Origin: Anaerolineae bacterium
GTDB taxonomy: Bacteria; Chloroflexota; Anaerolineae; JAAYZQ01
Length of the DNA: 47,682 bases
Direction: 5' to 3'
Assembly: GCA_016929795.1 (NCBI GenBank)
Contig: JAFGIA010000059.1
Span: 1 to 47,682, forward strand
In this document: positions 38,962-46,991 of the stretch, piece by piece
Position numbering within the stretch: position 1 is the first letter of the stretch
Layout of the letters: every line of letters starts with the position of its first letter
Program-made: the position numbers and the translations under genes
The notes under the pieces: generated by a model
What the model was told of the DNA's origin: nothing
Database searches by the model: none
Seen by the model: the letters and a program-made list of their open reading frames with translations, nothing else

Positions 38962-40829
38962 TCCGGGCCAAGTTCTCCCTCATCTGTCTCGATGATGCCT
39001 GTGGTTCGCCCGGCGGCATAGTCTTCTCGCGCCACCTGAGCCATTTCTCTCAATAGCTTTTGCGAATCCGGCCTGGCAAGCAGCTCATCCCATTGCTCCT
39101 CGCTCTCTTTTTCTTGAGCAATCCGATCCGCAAACTCACCGCTTGTCTGAAATTCCAATTGGCCTTTATACCGAAACTGCCCCTCGTAGATCCGCGCGAC
39201 TTGGTGGATCGTGTCCGTCTCGCCCACCGGCTTGTCGTCGCGGATGCGGGCGATGCGGGCAAAGCGCAGGGCAAAGCCCGATGGGTATTGGGAGCTCTCC
39301 TGCACCTCGTTAAAGAGGACCTCGACGACGGTTTTTGGCTGCACGTACACCACGTTGCCGCGCCGCCCCTGCTCGAGCTCTAGCAGGCGCCCGGTCATCT
39401 CTTCAAACTGGGCGTCGGTCAGCCCCTTGAAGGTCTTGCCGATCATGCGGAACTCGCCCGTCTCTTCGTCGCGCGCGCCGAGGTGATAGTTTGACAGCCA
39501 GCCGTGACGCCGTCCGTAACCCCATTCGGCGGCGATGATGGCCAGGTCGAGGGTATGCACGTGCTTGATCTTGAGCCAGGTCTTGCCACGCACGCCGGGG
39601 TTGTAGGGGCTGGATAGCTCTTTGGCCATCACGCCTTCGTGGCCCGCGTCGTGCGCCGCCAGGGCGAATGCCTGCCCCTCTTCCACCGTCGCCGGCAGCA
39701 AGCGGGGCACGGGTGCCAGCTTGCCGGCGATCTCGATCAGTGCCTGCCAGCGCGCTTCATAGCCCGCGTCGACGAGCGACTGGCCGTCGCGGTAGAGTGC
39801 GTCAAAGAGGTAGAGGCACACGGGGACCGCGGTGATCATGTCGCCCACGCCGTGCTTGCGGCGGAAACGGCGCATCAAGTGCTGGAAGGGCAACGGCCGG
39901 CCGGCGGCGTCGACGGCGATCACCTCGCCTTCGACAATGGCTGCCTGTGCCGACATGCCGGCGCGCACCTCGGCCGCGACGTCGGGCAGGCTGTCCGTCA
40001 CATCGGAGAGCTGGCGTGAATAGATGTGCACCTCGTCCCCACGGCGATGGATCTGGACGCGCGCGCCGTCGAGCTTGTATTCGAGCGCGACCTGGCCCTT
40101 GTACTCGGCAAAAGCCTCGTCTACCCCCTCGGCCGCCTGGGCGAGCATCGGCTTGAGGGGGCGAAAGAGGCGGACGGCCGCCTGCTGTAGCCCGGCGACG
40201 CCCTCTGTTACCGCTACGAGTGCCACCTCGCCCAGGTCGCCCCAGAGCTGGTTGGCGCGCCGGACCAGCCCCGCCTTGACTCCTGCCGCCCGGGCAATGC
40301 CGTCGAGCATCACCCCCTCGCTGGCCCCGTGGCGCATGTCGCCAGCAATGATCTTGACCAGCGACCGGGCCTCGTCGTCACTCGCTCGCGCCAAGAGGCT
40401 ACGCAGCAGCCGCTCCTTGCGCGCCCGCGAGCCAGAGCCGGCGGTCGCAGCAATCTCTTCGAAGGTGCGGTACACGTCGAGAAGGGTAAGTGCCGGGGGC
40501 ACGGGGGGCTGGCGGCGCGCCGCCTGGAGCAGGCGGTAAAAGAACTCGCCGCCATCGATTGCCTTGCGTCCCGCCTCCGCCCTGTCGGCGGGTGATGCGT
40601 CTACCATCTCATCGACGAGGGTGGTCACCGCCTTCCAACTCACGTTCAGCGCGCGCCCATCCCACTCGGGAAACACCTGCCCGATCGCCAGGCGCACGGC
40701 TGCCGGCACCTCCGCCGGCGATAGTGCCGCCAGGAACTCGGCGATCCGATCGGCCATCTCGCCGCGCTTGGTCGTGCTTTCCAGGTCGCGCGCCAGCCCT
40801 GCCAGTCGTAAGAAAGGTGTGTCAGTCAT
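38958..40829 (-). CDS. lig: ATP-dependent DNA ligase
   Basis: 623 residues. N-terminal domain (about 1-215) of the DNA-binding type found in archaeal and eukaryotic ligases. Motif I EYKLDGARV with adenylated Lys252, motif III LYLFDALY (about 339-346), motif IV EGVMAKEL (398-405), motif V GKTWLKIK (415-422), then an OB domain ending near 555. The remaining 65 residues (FRYKGQLEFQTSGEFADRIAQEKESEEQW... ) are a Glu-rich extension not typical of the family. This is the archaeal-type enzyme (about 560 residues), uncommon as a solitary gene in bacteria. Ribosome binding site GGAGG; promoter at 40847. Confidence 0.94.
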   Translation of the reverse strand: MTDTPFLRLAGLARDLESTTKRGEMADRIAEFLAALSPAEVPAAVRLAIGQVFPEWDGRALNVSWKAVTTLVDEMVDASPADRAEAGRKAIDGGEFFYRLLQAARRQPPVPPALTLLDVYRTFEEIAATAGSGSRARKERLLRSLLARASDDEARSLVKIIAGDMRHGASEGVMLDGIARAAGVKAGLVRRANQLWGDLGEVALVAVTEGVAGLQQAAVRLFRPLKPMLAQAAEGVDEAFAEYKGQVALEYKLDGARVQIHRRGDEVHIYSRQLSDVTDSLPDVAAEVRAGMSAQAAIVEGEVIAVDAAGRPLPFQHLMRRFRRKHGVGDMITAVPVCLYLFDALYRDGQSLVDAGYEARWQALIEIAGKLAPVPRLLPATVEEGQAFALAAHDAGHEGVMAKELSSPYNPGVRGKTWLKIKHVHTLDLAIIAAEWGYGRRHGWLSNYHLGARDEETGEFRMIGKTFKGLTDAQFEEMTGRLLELEQGRRGNVVYVQPKTVVEVLFNEVQESSQYPSGFALRFARIARIRDDKPVGETDTIHQVARIYEGQFRYKGQLEFQTSGEFADRIAQEKESEEQWDELLARPDSQKLLREMAQVAREDYAAGRTTGIIETDEGELGPE

Positions 40830-40846
40830 GTGTGCCTCCAGGGGAG

Positions 40847-40874
40847 ATTATACCATCTTTGCGGCACGTGCCAA
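40847..40874 (-). promoter_or_regulatory. promoter of the DNA ligase gene
   Basis: On the minus strand, TTGGCA (40874-40869), 16 nt, TATAAT (40852-40847). The leader is about 11 nt, just room for GGAGG before ATG 40829. Confidence 0.75.
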
Positions 40875-40899
40875 GTCACAAGGGGTAGAGCACATGTAG

Positions 40900-40950
40900 C
40901 ACCACTCTCCGGGTGGTGGGCTGTGCAATCCGGAGGATTGCGGCACAGCC
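40900..40950. repeat. pair of hairpins between ligase and GH3 genes
   Basis: CACCAC/GTGGTG (40900-40905, 40913-40918) followed by GGCTGTGC..AATCC (40919-40931) pairing with GGATT..GCACAGCC (40935-40950), with a three-base bulge. The core GCAATCC..GGATTGC resembles the stem core of the palindromic elements at 35483 and 46764. The gap between the divergent promoters otherwise holds nothing. Confidence 0.6.
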
Positions 40951-40974
40951 TATGTCACGTTTCACGCATCCCGT

Positions 40975-41003
40975 TTGACGTACATGCCGATCCAGAGTAT
41001 ACT
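40975..41003 (+). promoter_or_regulatory. promoter of the GH3 gene, leaderless
   Basis: TTGACG (40975-40980), 17 nt, TATACT (40998-41003). GTG 41011 follows seven bases after the -10 with no Shine-Dalgarno, exactly as at the MFS gene (ATG 2161). Confidence 0.82.
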
Positions 41004-41010
41004 AGGGGGC

Positions 41011-44000
41011 GTGAGGAGAAGAGACAGGGTCATCAGGTGGGAGGAGGATAGGTTGAGCGGGGGACGGTGGTGGCGGGTCGTGTGGACAGCGGTTCTCTGC
41101 TTGGCGATTCTCTCGCCGCTGGCCGGTGTCGCGCCTCCAGCCCGGGCACAGGAGGAAGCAGCAGGGGGGGACGCTGTGCAAGAGGAGCCGGTCGACGAGG
41201 AGGTGTGGCTCGATCAGACCATGGCCTCCATGTCGACGGCTGACAAGGTGGGCCAGCTCTTCCTGGTCACCTTTCGCGGCGACGACTCGGACCTTGATTC
41301 GGATGTGGCCTACCTGGTGCAGAACTTGCGCGTCGGCGGCATCCTCCTGGCGCCAGAGAATGAGAATTTCAACAACAGTGCCTCCGTCGTCCAGCCCATC
41401 CTGTCGCTGACCACCAGCCTGCAATGGCTCGCCTTTTCAGAGTCGGCGCCATTTACCGTCACGCAGACGCTGCCGGTGACGGTTACCCTCCCGCCGCGTA
41501 GCACTGCCGCCCCGGATCTGGAAGAGCGGGTGATCACCAGCACGCTCTATACCTACACCGAGGTGATGACCACAGCCGCGCAGAACATCCCGCTCTTTAT
41601 GGCCGTGGTGCAGGAGGGAGACGGCGCACCGTACACGGCCTTGCGCAACGGGTTCACCCCGCTGCCGAGCAACCTGGCGATTGGCGCGACGTGGGACCCG
41701 ACACGGGCCACAGCGGCGGGCAGGATTCTCGGGCGCGAGCTGGCAGCCGTCGGCGTCAACCTGCTCCTGGGGCCATCACTCGACGTGGTGAATGACCCGC
41801 GTCCGGGGCAAAGCGGCGACCTGGGCACACGCGTGTTCGGCGGCGACCCCTATTGGGTGGGGCGGATGGGAGAAGCGTACATTCGGGGCGTGCACCTGGG
41901 CAGTGAGGGGCAGGTGGCGACCGTGGGCAAGCATCTGCCCGGCCTGGGGGCCAGCGATCGCAGCCTGGAAGAGGAGATTGCCACTGTCGACAAGTCACAC
42001 CAGGAGCTGCGCCTGATCGAGTTGCCGCCCTTTTTCGCCGTGACTGCCGGCGAGGCTGTGACCGACACGGCCGATGCCCTCATGACGGCGCACATTCGCT
42101 ACCGCGGCTTTCAGGGCAACATCCATTTCGAGACGCCGCCGATCAGCCTCTACCCACAGGGCTTGCAGCAGATCATGAACCAGGCGGAGCTGATCGGATG
42201 GCGGGAGAGCGGGGGCGTCCTCGTCAGCGACTCGTTGGGGGTGCCTGCGGTGCGGCGCAACTATTCCGCGCAGCTAGATTCGTTTCCACACAGGCAGATC
42301 GCCCTCGACGCCTTTCAGGCGGGCAATGACCTGCTGAACCTGTCGCGATTTTCGCTCACGGATTCGTGGGAAGACCAGTTGCGCAACATTGAGGATACCA
42401 TCCTTTTTTTCCGCGGCCGCTACGAGACAGATGACACCTTTCGCGCGCGCGTCGATCAGTCGGTGCGGCGCATCCTGCGCTTGAAGCACCGCATTTGCCC
42501 CGAGTTTGCCTTTGCTACATGCACAGGCAGCTCGGAAGCGTCGTCGAGCATTGGCACGGCGCAGGCGGCGGTAGCCCAGATCGCCCAGGACGCCGTCACG
42601 CTCCTTTATCCGTCGACCGGCGAGATGGCCCTGCGTTTGCCGCGGCCCCCGCGCCTGGGCGAAGACATTTTGATCTTTACCGACGCGCGCGAGGTGCGCG
42701 ATTGCGCCCTCTGCCCTTCTTTCTACCAGCTCGATCCCGAAGCGCTGCGGAACACGATCCTGCAGCTCTACGGGCCGGGCGCGAGTGAGCAGGTGGACCC
42801 GGCCCGGATCACTTCTCGCACTTTTGCCGACCTGCACAGTTACCTGGCCTTTGGCACGCCTGATCTGGAGATGTTGCTGCGCGACGCCGATTGGATCCTG
42901 TTTGCCATGCTCGACTATGCGCCGGCCACATATCCCAGCTCGGCGGCGCTCAAGGAATTCTTGCGCGACTGGCAGGGCGGGCTGGAGGCGAAGAACGTCG
43001 TGGTGATAGCCTACGCTGCGCCCTACTACCTTGACACCACCGAGGTGAGCAAGCTCACGGCCTACTATGGCCTTTACAGCAAGACCGCGCCCTTTATCGA
43101 CGTCTCGGTGCGCGCGCTGTTTCAGGAGTTTGCGCCGATGGGACGATCGCCGGTGGCAGTCGACGGGATCGGCTACTACCTGTCGCGGCAGCTCTCTCCC
43201 GACCCCGGCCAACAGATCGAGGTGAACCGCGTTGACGTGCCGCCCGAGGATCAGGGCACGCCCAAGCCGGTCAAGCTCGACGTCGGCGATCCGCTGCGCG
43301 TGCGCACGAACGTGATCGTCGACCGCAATGGGCACCCGGTGCCCGACGGCACACAGGTGACGTTCCACGCGTACTATGTGCAGGAGCAGTTGGAGAGCCT
43401 CTGGTCGGCAACTACGGCAGACGGCATCGCCGAGGCGACGATCACGCTCGAAATGGCGGGCACGATCGAGATCCGAGCGACGAGTGACCCTGCGATCAAC
43501 TCGCGGCCGCTAGTGGTCATGATGGGCGAGACGACGGTGTTTTTGACACCGACGCCGACCGTGACCCCGACGCCAACCTCCACGCCCACGCCGACACCCA
43601 CGCCCACGCCGACAGATACGCCCACGGCGACGCCGACGGCGACGCCGACGGCCACAGCGGTGCCGGTCGTCGAGGTGCCCCCCCCGCCGCCGGAACCACG
43701 ACTGGAGTGGGTGGACCTGACAATGGCCCTGGTGGGCATGGCGATGGCGGCCGGCGTCGTGGTGACGGTGATGCGTGGACTGGCCGCGTCGGCTGCCGCA
43801 CGTGACCATCTGGGGCGCTTTGTCCTCTGGTCGGCGATATGCGGGCTGGCGGCCTATGTGTTCTATGGCTTTGCCCTGCCCGGCAGCAGTGTGCTGGAAG
43901 GGGTGGCGCCGGGGGTGCGTGGATTCACGATTGGCTTTCTGGCCGGCCTGTTGCCGCTGGTCTATGCGCCGGCGTGGAGCTGGCAGGTGCGCCGCGCGCA

Positions 44001-44013
44001 GGTGCGCGGGTAA
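41011..44013 (+). CDS. glycoside hydrolase family 3-like protein with C-terminal membrane anchor
   Basis: 1000 residues from GTG 41011. Signal peptide about 25-45 (cut after ARA). GH3 N-terminal domain about 70-520: KH-x-PG (Lys307-His308), a D-x-SH loop at about 322-326 as in NagZ-type beta-N-acetylglucosaminidases, and Asp407 in VLVSDSLGV as the candidate nucleophile. A 500-750 GH3 C-terminal-like domain and an Ig-like domain (about 790-865) follow. A Thr-Pro repeat linker (about 870-905) leads to three C-terminal membrane helices. So the catalytic part is outside, tethered by its own tail. The long insertion with Thr/Pro sequences after residue 120 is unusual. Substrate unknown. Confidence 0.85.
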   Translation: MRRRDRVIRWEEDRLSGGRWWRVVWTAVLCLAILSPLAGVAPPARAQEEAAGGDAVQEEPVDEEVWLDQTMASMSTADKVGQLFLVTFRGDDSDLDSDVAYLVQNLRVGGILLAPENENFNNSASVVQPILSLTTSLQWLAFSESAPFTVTQTLPVTVTLPPRSTAAPDLEERVITSTLYTYTEVMTTAAQNIPLFMAVVQEGDGAPYTALRNGFTPLPSNLAIGATWDPTRATAAGRILGRELAAVGVNLLLGPSLDVVNDPRPGQSGDLGTRVFGGDPYWVGRMGEAYIRGVHLGSEGQVATVGKHLPGLGASDRSLEEEIATVDKSHQELRLIELPPFFAVTAGEAVTDTADALMTAHIRYRGFQGNIHFETPPISLYPQGLQQIMNQAELIGWRESGGVLVSDSLGVPAVRRNYSAQLDSFPHRQIALDAFQAGNDLLNLSRFSLTDSWEDQLRNIEDTILFFRGRYETDDTFRARVDQSVRRILRLKHRICPEFAFATCTGSSEASSSIGTAQAAVAQIAQDAVTLLYPSTGEMALRLPRPPRLGEDILIFTDAREVRDCALCPSFYQLDPEALRNTILQLYGPGASEQVDPARITSRTFADLHSYLAFGTPDLEMLLRDADWILFAMLDYAPATYPSSAALKEFLRDWQGGLEAKNVVVIAYAAPYYLDTTEVSKLTAYYGLYSKTAPFIDVSVRALFQEFAPMGRSPVAVDGIGYYLSRQLSPDPGQQIEVNRVDVPPEDQGTPKPVKLDVGDPLRVRTNVIVDRNGHPVPDGTQVTFHAYYVQEQLESLWSATTADGIAEATITLEMAGTIEIRATSDPAINSRPLVVMMGETTVFLTPTPTVTPTPTSTPTPTPTPTPTDTPTATPTATPTATAVPVVEVPPPPPEPRLEWVDLTMALVGMAMAAGVVVTVMRGLAASAAARDHLGRFVLWSAICGLAAYVFYGFALPGSSVLEGVAPGVRGFTIGFLAGLLPLVYAPAWSWQVRRAQVRG

Positions 44014-44065
44014 CGCTCTTGTCGCAGCTTAACAACTGGAGACGGGGCAACCTTGAGCAATTCCG

Positions 44066-45292
44066 CTACGGGCTGGGGGCTGTCGCTTCGGCCGTGACGG
44101 GCAGCGTTGCCGTTGCCGTCGGGCGCGGCGTGCGTGTAGGCCGGCGAGTCGCGGTGGCTGTGGGTGTGGCCGTGGGCGTGCGCGTGGGCCGGGGTGTACG
44201 GGTGACGGTGGCGGTGGGGGTGTAGGTTTCGGTCGCGGTGGGCGTCGGCGTGGGGGGTATGGGCAGCGGGCTGGGCTGGGCAGTCAGCAGCGTCGCGGTC
44301 AGGAGCAGTACGGCCAGGAGCGCCAGGCTCACCCGGTTGGCGCGTACAAATCGTGCCACCGGCCAATCGCGGTCGAGCACGTGTGTCGCCGTGCGACGCA
44401 GGACCCCCGGGGCGAAGAGCTCTTCACGCAGCTCGCTGATGCTCGCCGGCCTGTCGTCCGGGTGCATGGCCAGGCACCAGAGGATGGCGTGCTCAGTCTG
44501 TGGCGAGATGTGGGGATTCAGGTTGTGTGGGGCGGACAGCGAGTTGGGCTTGAGAAAGCGCTGCTTGGCATCGACGGGGGGTTGGCCGGTCAACAGGTGG
44601 TAGAGGGTGGCGCCGAAGGAATAGATGTCGGATCGGGCGTCGGTGTGGCCCGTATCGCCGCCATACTGTTCGAGCGGGATGTATTGCACCGTGCCACGGC
44701 CCTGGACGACGGTGATGGTGCGTTGATCGTCGGGCGCGAGCAGCTTGACCAGACCAAAGTCGACGAGCTTGACGTTGCCGGCCGGTGTGATCTTGATGTT
44801 GCCAGGTTTGATGTCGCGGTGGAGGATGAGCGGGTCCTGAGAGTGCATATACTCGAGTGCGTCACACAGTTGCGCGGCCCAGGCGAGCACCTGGCGCTCG
44901 GAGAGGGGATGGCCCTCGCGCAGGGCCATGCTCAGCATCTCGCGCAGGTCCTGGCCCGGCACATAATCCATCACCAGGTAGTCGCGCCCGTTCTCGGTAA
45001 AATAGTCCGACACCTTGGGCAGGTTCGGATGATCAAGGCGGGCCAGCGTGCTGGCCTCCTGGTAGAATTGCTCGCGGCCCTGGCGCAGCTCTTCCGATTC
45101 GGTGTCGAGGTCCGGCAGCGCCTCTTTGACAGCGCAGTAGCGCCCGGTCAGGCGCAGGTCTTCGGCGCGGTAGGTGGCACCCATACCACCCCGCCCGACC
45201 AGCTCGACTATTTTGTATCGCTCACGCAGGACTGTGCCTGGTGCCAGTGATCGCGCCAATGCCTGCTCCGTACTCCACTCACGGCTTGCCAA
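44066..45292 (-). CDS. transmembrane serine/threonine protein kinase with Thr/Pro tail
   Basis: 408 residues from TTG 45292. Hanks-type kinase domain about 24-295: G-loop GRGGMG (33-38), Lys56 (CAVKE), HRDIKPGN (158-165), DFG (178-180), and the APE-like IPLEQY. A membrane helix at about 315-337 is followed by a low-complexity Thr/Pro/Arg tail of some 70 residues, presumably outside. This is a PknB-like layout with a poor sensor. It is divergent from the FHA-winged-helix gene, which could be its substrate-binding effector. The start codon is TTG without a clear Shine-Dalgarno. Confidence 0.93.
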   Translation of the reverse strand: MASREWSTEQALARSLAPGTVLRERYKIVELVGRGGMGATYRAEDLRLTGRYCAVKEALPDLDTESEELRQGREQFYQEASTLARLDHPNLPKVSDYFTENGRDYLVMDYVPGQDLREMLSMALREGHPLSERQVLAWAAQLCDALEYMHSQDPLILHRDIKPGNIKITPAGNVKLVDFGLVKLLAPDDQRTITVVQGRGTVQYIPLEQYGGDTGHTDARSDIYSFGATLYHLLTGQPPVDAKQRFLKPNSLSAPHNLNPHISPQTEHAILWCLAMHPDDRPASISELREELFAPGVLRRTATHVLDRDWPVARFVRANRVSLALLAVLLLTATLLTAQPSPLPIPPTPTPTATETYTPTATVTRTPRPTRTPTATPTATATRRPTRTPRPTATATLPVTAEATAPSP

Positions 45293-45342
45293 CTCGCCAG
45301 GGCAGGGCCGGCTGGCCGGTCGACCTGACCGATGGCGGGTGT

Positions 45343-45371
45343 AGATTAGCCTAGAATTTGGTTCTTGTCAA
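45343..45371 (-). promoter_or_regulatory. possible promoter of the kinase gene
   Basis: On the minus strand TTGACA (45371-45366), 17 nt, TAATCT (45348-45343). The -10 matches only three of six positions. Confidence 0.4.
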
Positions 45372-45396
45372 GGTACATTTAGAGGAGTGAAACGCC

Positions 45397-46050
45397 ATGG
45401 CGTCAGAAACAGCCATGCTGCTGATGGTCGAAGGCCCAACGCCGGGAAAACGAATATTTATGGATCAACCGGTCCTGCTTTTGGGGCGTGATGAGCGGTG
45501 CGACGTCGAGGTCCCCGATCGCCAGGTGTCACGGCACCACGCGTCGATCACCATCGAGGACGACCGTTACATCCTGCGCGATTTGAACTCAAAGAACGGC
45601 ACCTTTCTCAACGGGCAGGAGGTGGACATTCCCCGGGCACTGCACGATGGGGATGAGATCCAGATTGCCTACTGCTGCAAGCTCACCTTCGTCGGCGCCG
45701 ATGCGACGGCGCCCGTCATCCTGGGCGAGGCGGGCGAAACGGGCCTGCGCCTGGAACGGGAAAGCAAGCGGGTGTGGGTGGCCGGCGCCGAGCTCGACCC
45801 GCCTCTATCCCTGGCCCAGTACCGCCTGCTGGCGCTCCTGTACGACGAGCCTGGCCGGGTGTACAGCCGCGACGACGTTGTCGAGGCCGTGTGGCCCGCC
45901 GATGACAGAGAGGGCATCTCCGAACAGGCGATTGACGCCCTCGCCCGCCGTTTGCGCGAGCGCCTGGCCGAGGCCGATCCCGACAACCAGTATGTCGTCA
46001 CCGTCCGCGGCCACGGGTTCCGGCTGGAGAATGCCATCAAGGACACGTAG
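45397..46050 (+). CDS. FHA domain fused to an OmpR-type winged-helix domain
   Basis: 217 residues with GAGGAG upstream. FHA domain about 8-100: GR (30-31), SRHHA (45-49) and NSKNGTFLNG (64-73), the residues that bind phosphothreonine. Residues about 120-213 are a Trans_reg_C winged helix (SLAQYRLLALLYDEPGRVYSRDDVVEAVW ... RGHGFRLE). FHA-wHTH fusions read a phosphorylated protein and bind DNA. The divergent Ser/Thr kinase with a membrane helix is an obvious source of the signal. No target promoter is identified. Confidence 0.92.
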   Translation: MASETAMLLMVEGPTPGKRIFMDQPVLLLGRDERCDVEVPDRQVSRHHASITIEDDRYILRDLNSKNGTFLNGQEVDIPRALHDGDEIQIAYCCKLTFVGADATAPVILGEAGETGLRLERESKRVWVAGAELDPPLSLAQYRLLALLYDEPGRVYSRDDVVEAVWPADDREGISEQAIDALARRLRERLAEADPDNQYVVTVRGHGFRLENAIKDT

Positions 46051-46065
46051 ATTCGTAAACTGGTA

Positions 46066-46105
46066 GATTGGTAGATTGGTTGGCAGGCCAACCAATCTAC
46101 CAATC
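46066..46105. terminator. octamer-repeat hairpin between convergent genes
   Basis: A 19-nt left arm (46066-46084) and right arm (46087-46105) form a near-perfect stem with a two-base loop; the units are TAGATTGG / CCAATCTA. CCCCAATC copies follow to about 46120. Located 16 nt past the FHA gene stop and about 28 nt before the stop of the opposing gene, so it may serve as a bidirectional terminator. Second copy of the element at 11238. Confidence 0.6.
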
Positions 46106-46133
46106 CCCAATCCCCAATCTACCGCTCGATGGG

Positions 46134-46730
46134 CTAGCCGAGCATGCCTCGGATCGCTCCGATTGCCGCTTCGATCTTGGTCAGCTCCGCCAGGATCTCT
46201 TCTGTCGGCAGCTCTGCCGGAGGCGGCGGGGCAGTGCCCGGGTCGACGAGGGCATATTCCACGTTAAAGTGGTCGTGGTTCGTGCCGCCGATCATGCCCA
46301 GGCCCAGGATGACGTCAGACCGGGTGGCGGTACCATAGATCCACACGGCATGTGGGCCGATCTGATCCTGATCGGGCCAGTAGTAGGCACCGCGGCCCAT
46401 GCCGAACCCCACGTCGCCGTTCATGTTGGTGAGTCCGTGCACGGCCCTGTTCGGATTCATCTGGGGTAGGACCCCATTCTGTGGGCCCGCGAGCGGGTCG
46501 TCTGGGGCATCGGGCCAGTACCACGCGACGCGCTCGCTGTCGATGGGTTGTCCTTCCTGGTTGAGGACGCGCACAATCAATGTGGCGGCCGTGTTCACTG
46601 TCTCGCGTAAGGCAATGATCCGGTAGGCCAATCCCGCGCCCGCTTCTTTGATGATAAAGTCACCATACTTTTCCTTCAAGTAGCTGAGGGTTTGCAGGTT
46701 GCCCTGCCAATCGTATACACAGATCGCCAT
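46134..46730 (-). CDS. protein of unknown function
   Basis: 198 residues from ATG 46730 with GGGAGG 6 nt upstream. No signal peptide is evident; the N terminus reads MAICVYDWQGNLQTLSYLKEKYGDF. The middle has a beta-rich pattern with LIVRVLNQEGQPI and DVGFGMGRGAYYWPDQDQIGPHAVWIYG. Pro-rich linker about 165-175, then a helix (EEILAELTKIEAAIGAIRGML). I do not recognise a family; the central segment resembles Ig-like or carbohydrate-binding surface modules. Copy B of the palindromic element lies just upstream. Confidence 0.65.
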   Translation of the reverse strand: MAICVYDWQGNLQTLSYLKEKYGDFIIKEAGAGLAYRIIALRETVNTAATLIVRVLNQEGQPIDSERVAWYWPDAPDDPLAGPQNGVLPQMNPNRAVHGLTNMNGDVGFGMGRGAYYWPDQDQIGPHAVWIYGTATRSDVILGLGMIGGTNHDHFNVEYALVDPGTAPPPPAELPTEEILAELTKIEAAIGAIRGMLG

Positions 46731-46750
46731 TATTGCCTCCCTTTTCCTTC

Positions 46751-46813
46751 TTCAATAACTTGGGGGATGTAGAGCGGATGGCCATCCGCTCTACATCCCA
46801 CCGGATTATTGAA
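46751..46813. repeat. dispersed palindromic element, copy B
   Basis: Outer inverted repeat TTCAATAA (46751-46758) / TTATTGAA (46806-46813) encloses a perfect 36-nt palindrome (46764-46799) built on GGGATGTAGAGCGGATGG. Same layout as copy A at 35464, with a G-C to A-T compensatory change inside the stem (GGGCGG / CCGCCC versus GAGCGG / CCGCTC). Lies 20 nt upstream of the start of the minus-strand gene at 46730. Confidence 0.9.
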
Positions 46814-46935
46814 ATGGTAATTCATTATAACCGAAGTGGTGCGAAAATGCAATGCATGAACGCCATAGATGAGTATCGACGTCGCTACGACGCATTGCCG
46901 TATGCGCAGTGCGAACGGTGGTCGGGATGGTGGGA

Positions 46936-46968
46936 AGAAAAAGGGCCAGCGGCAGATGCCGCTGGCCC
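46936..46968 (-). terminator. Rho-independent terminator of the PKD gene
   Basis: On the minus strand GGGCCAGCGGC (46968-46958), ATCT loop, GCCGCTGGCCC (46953-46943), then a T-run (46942-46938). An 11-bp GC stem with T5; it starts 24 nt beyond the stop of the PKD protein. No gene is seen in the rest of 46814-46991. Confidence 0.88.
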
Positions 46969-46991
46969 CGATGTCAGATCGGAGAGGATGG

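Noticed and set aside
40975..41010. Upstream in-frame extension of the GH3 gene starting at TTG 40975
   Set aside because: The TTG is the -35 box itself, so this part would not be transcribed.
43374..43809. Gly/Val-rich minus-strand frames with (GV)n runs near 43.5 kb
   Set aside because: They are the complement of the Thr/Pro repeat of the GH3 stalk, not a gene.
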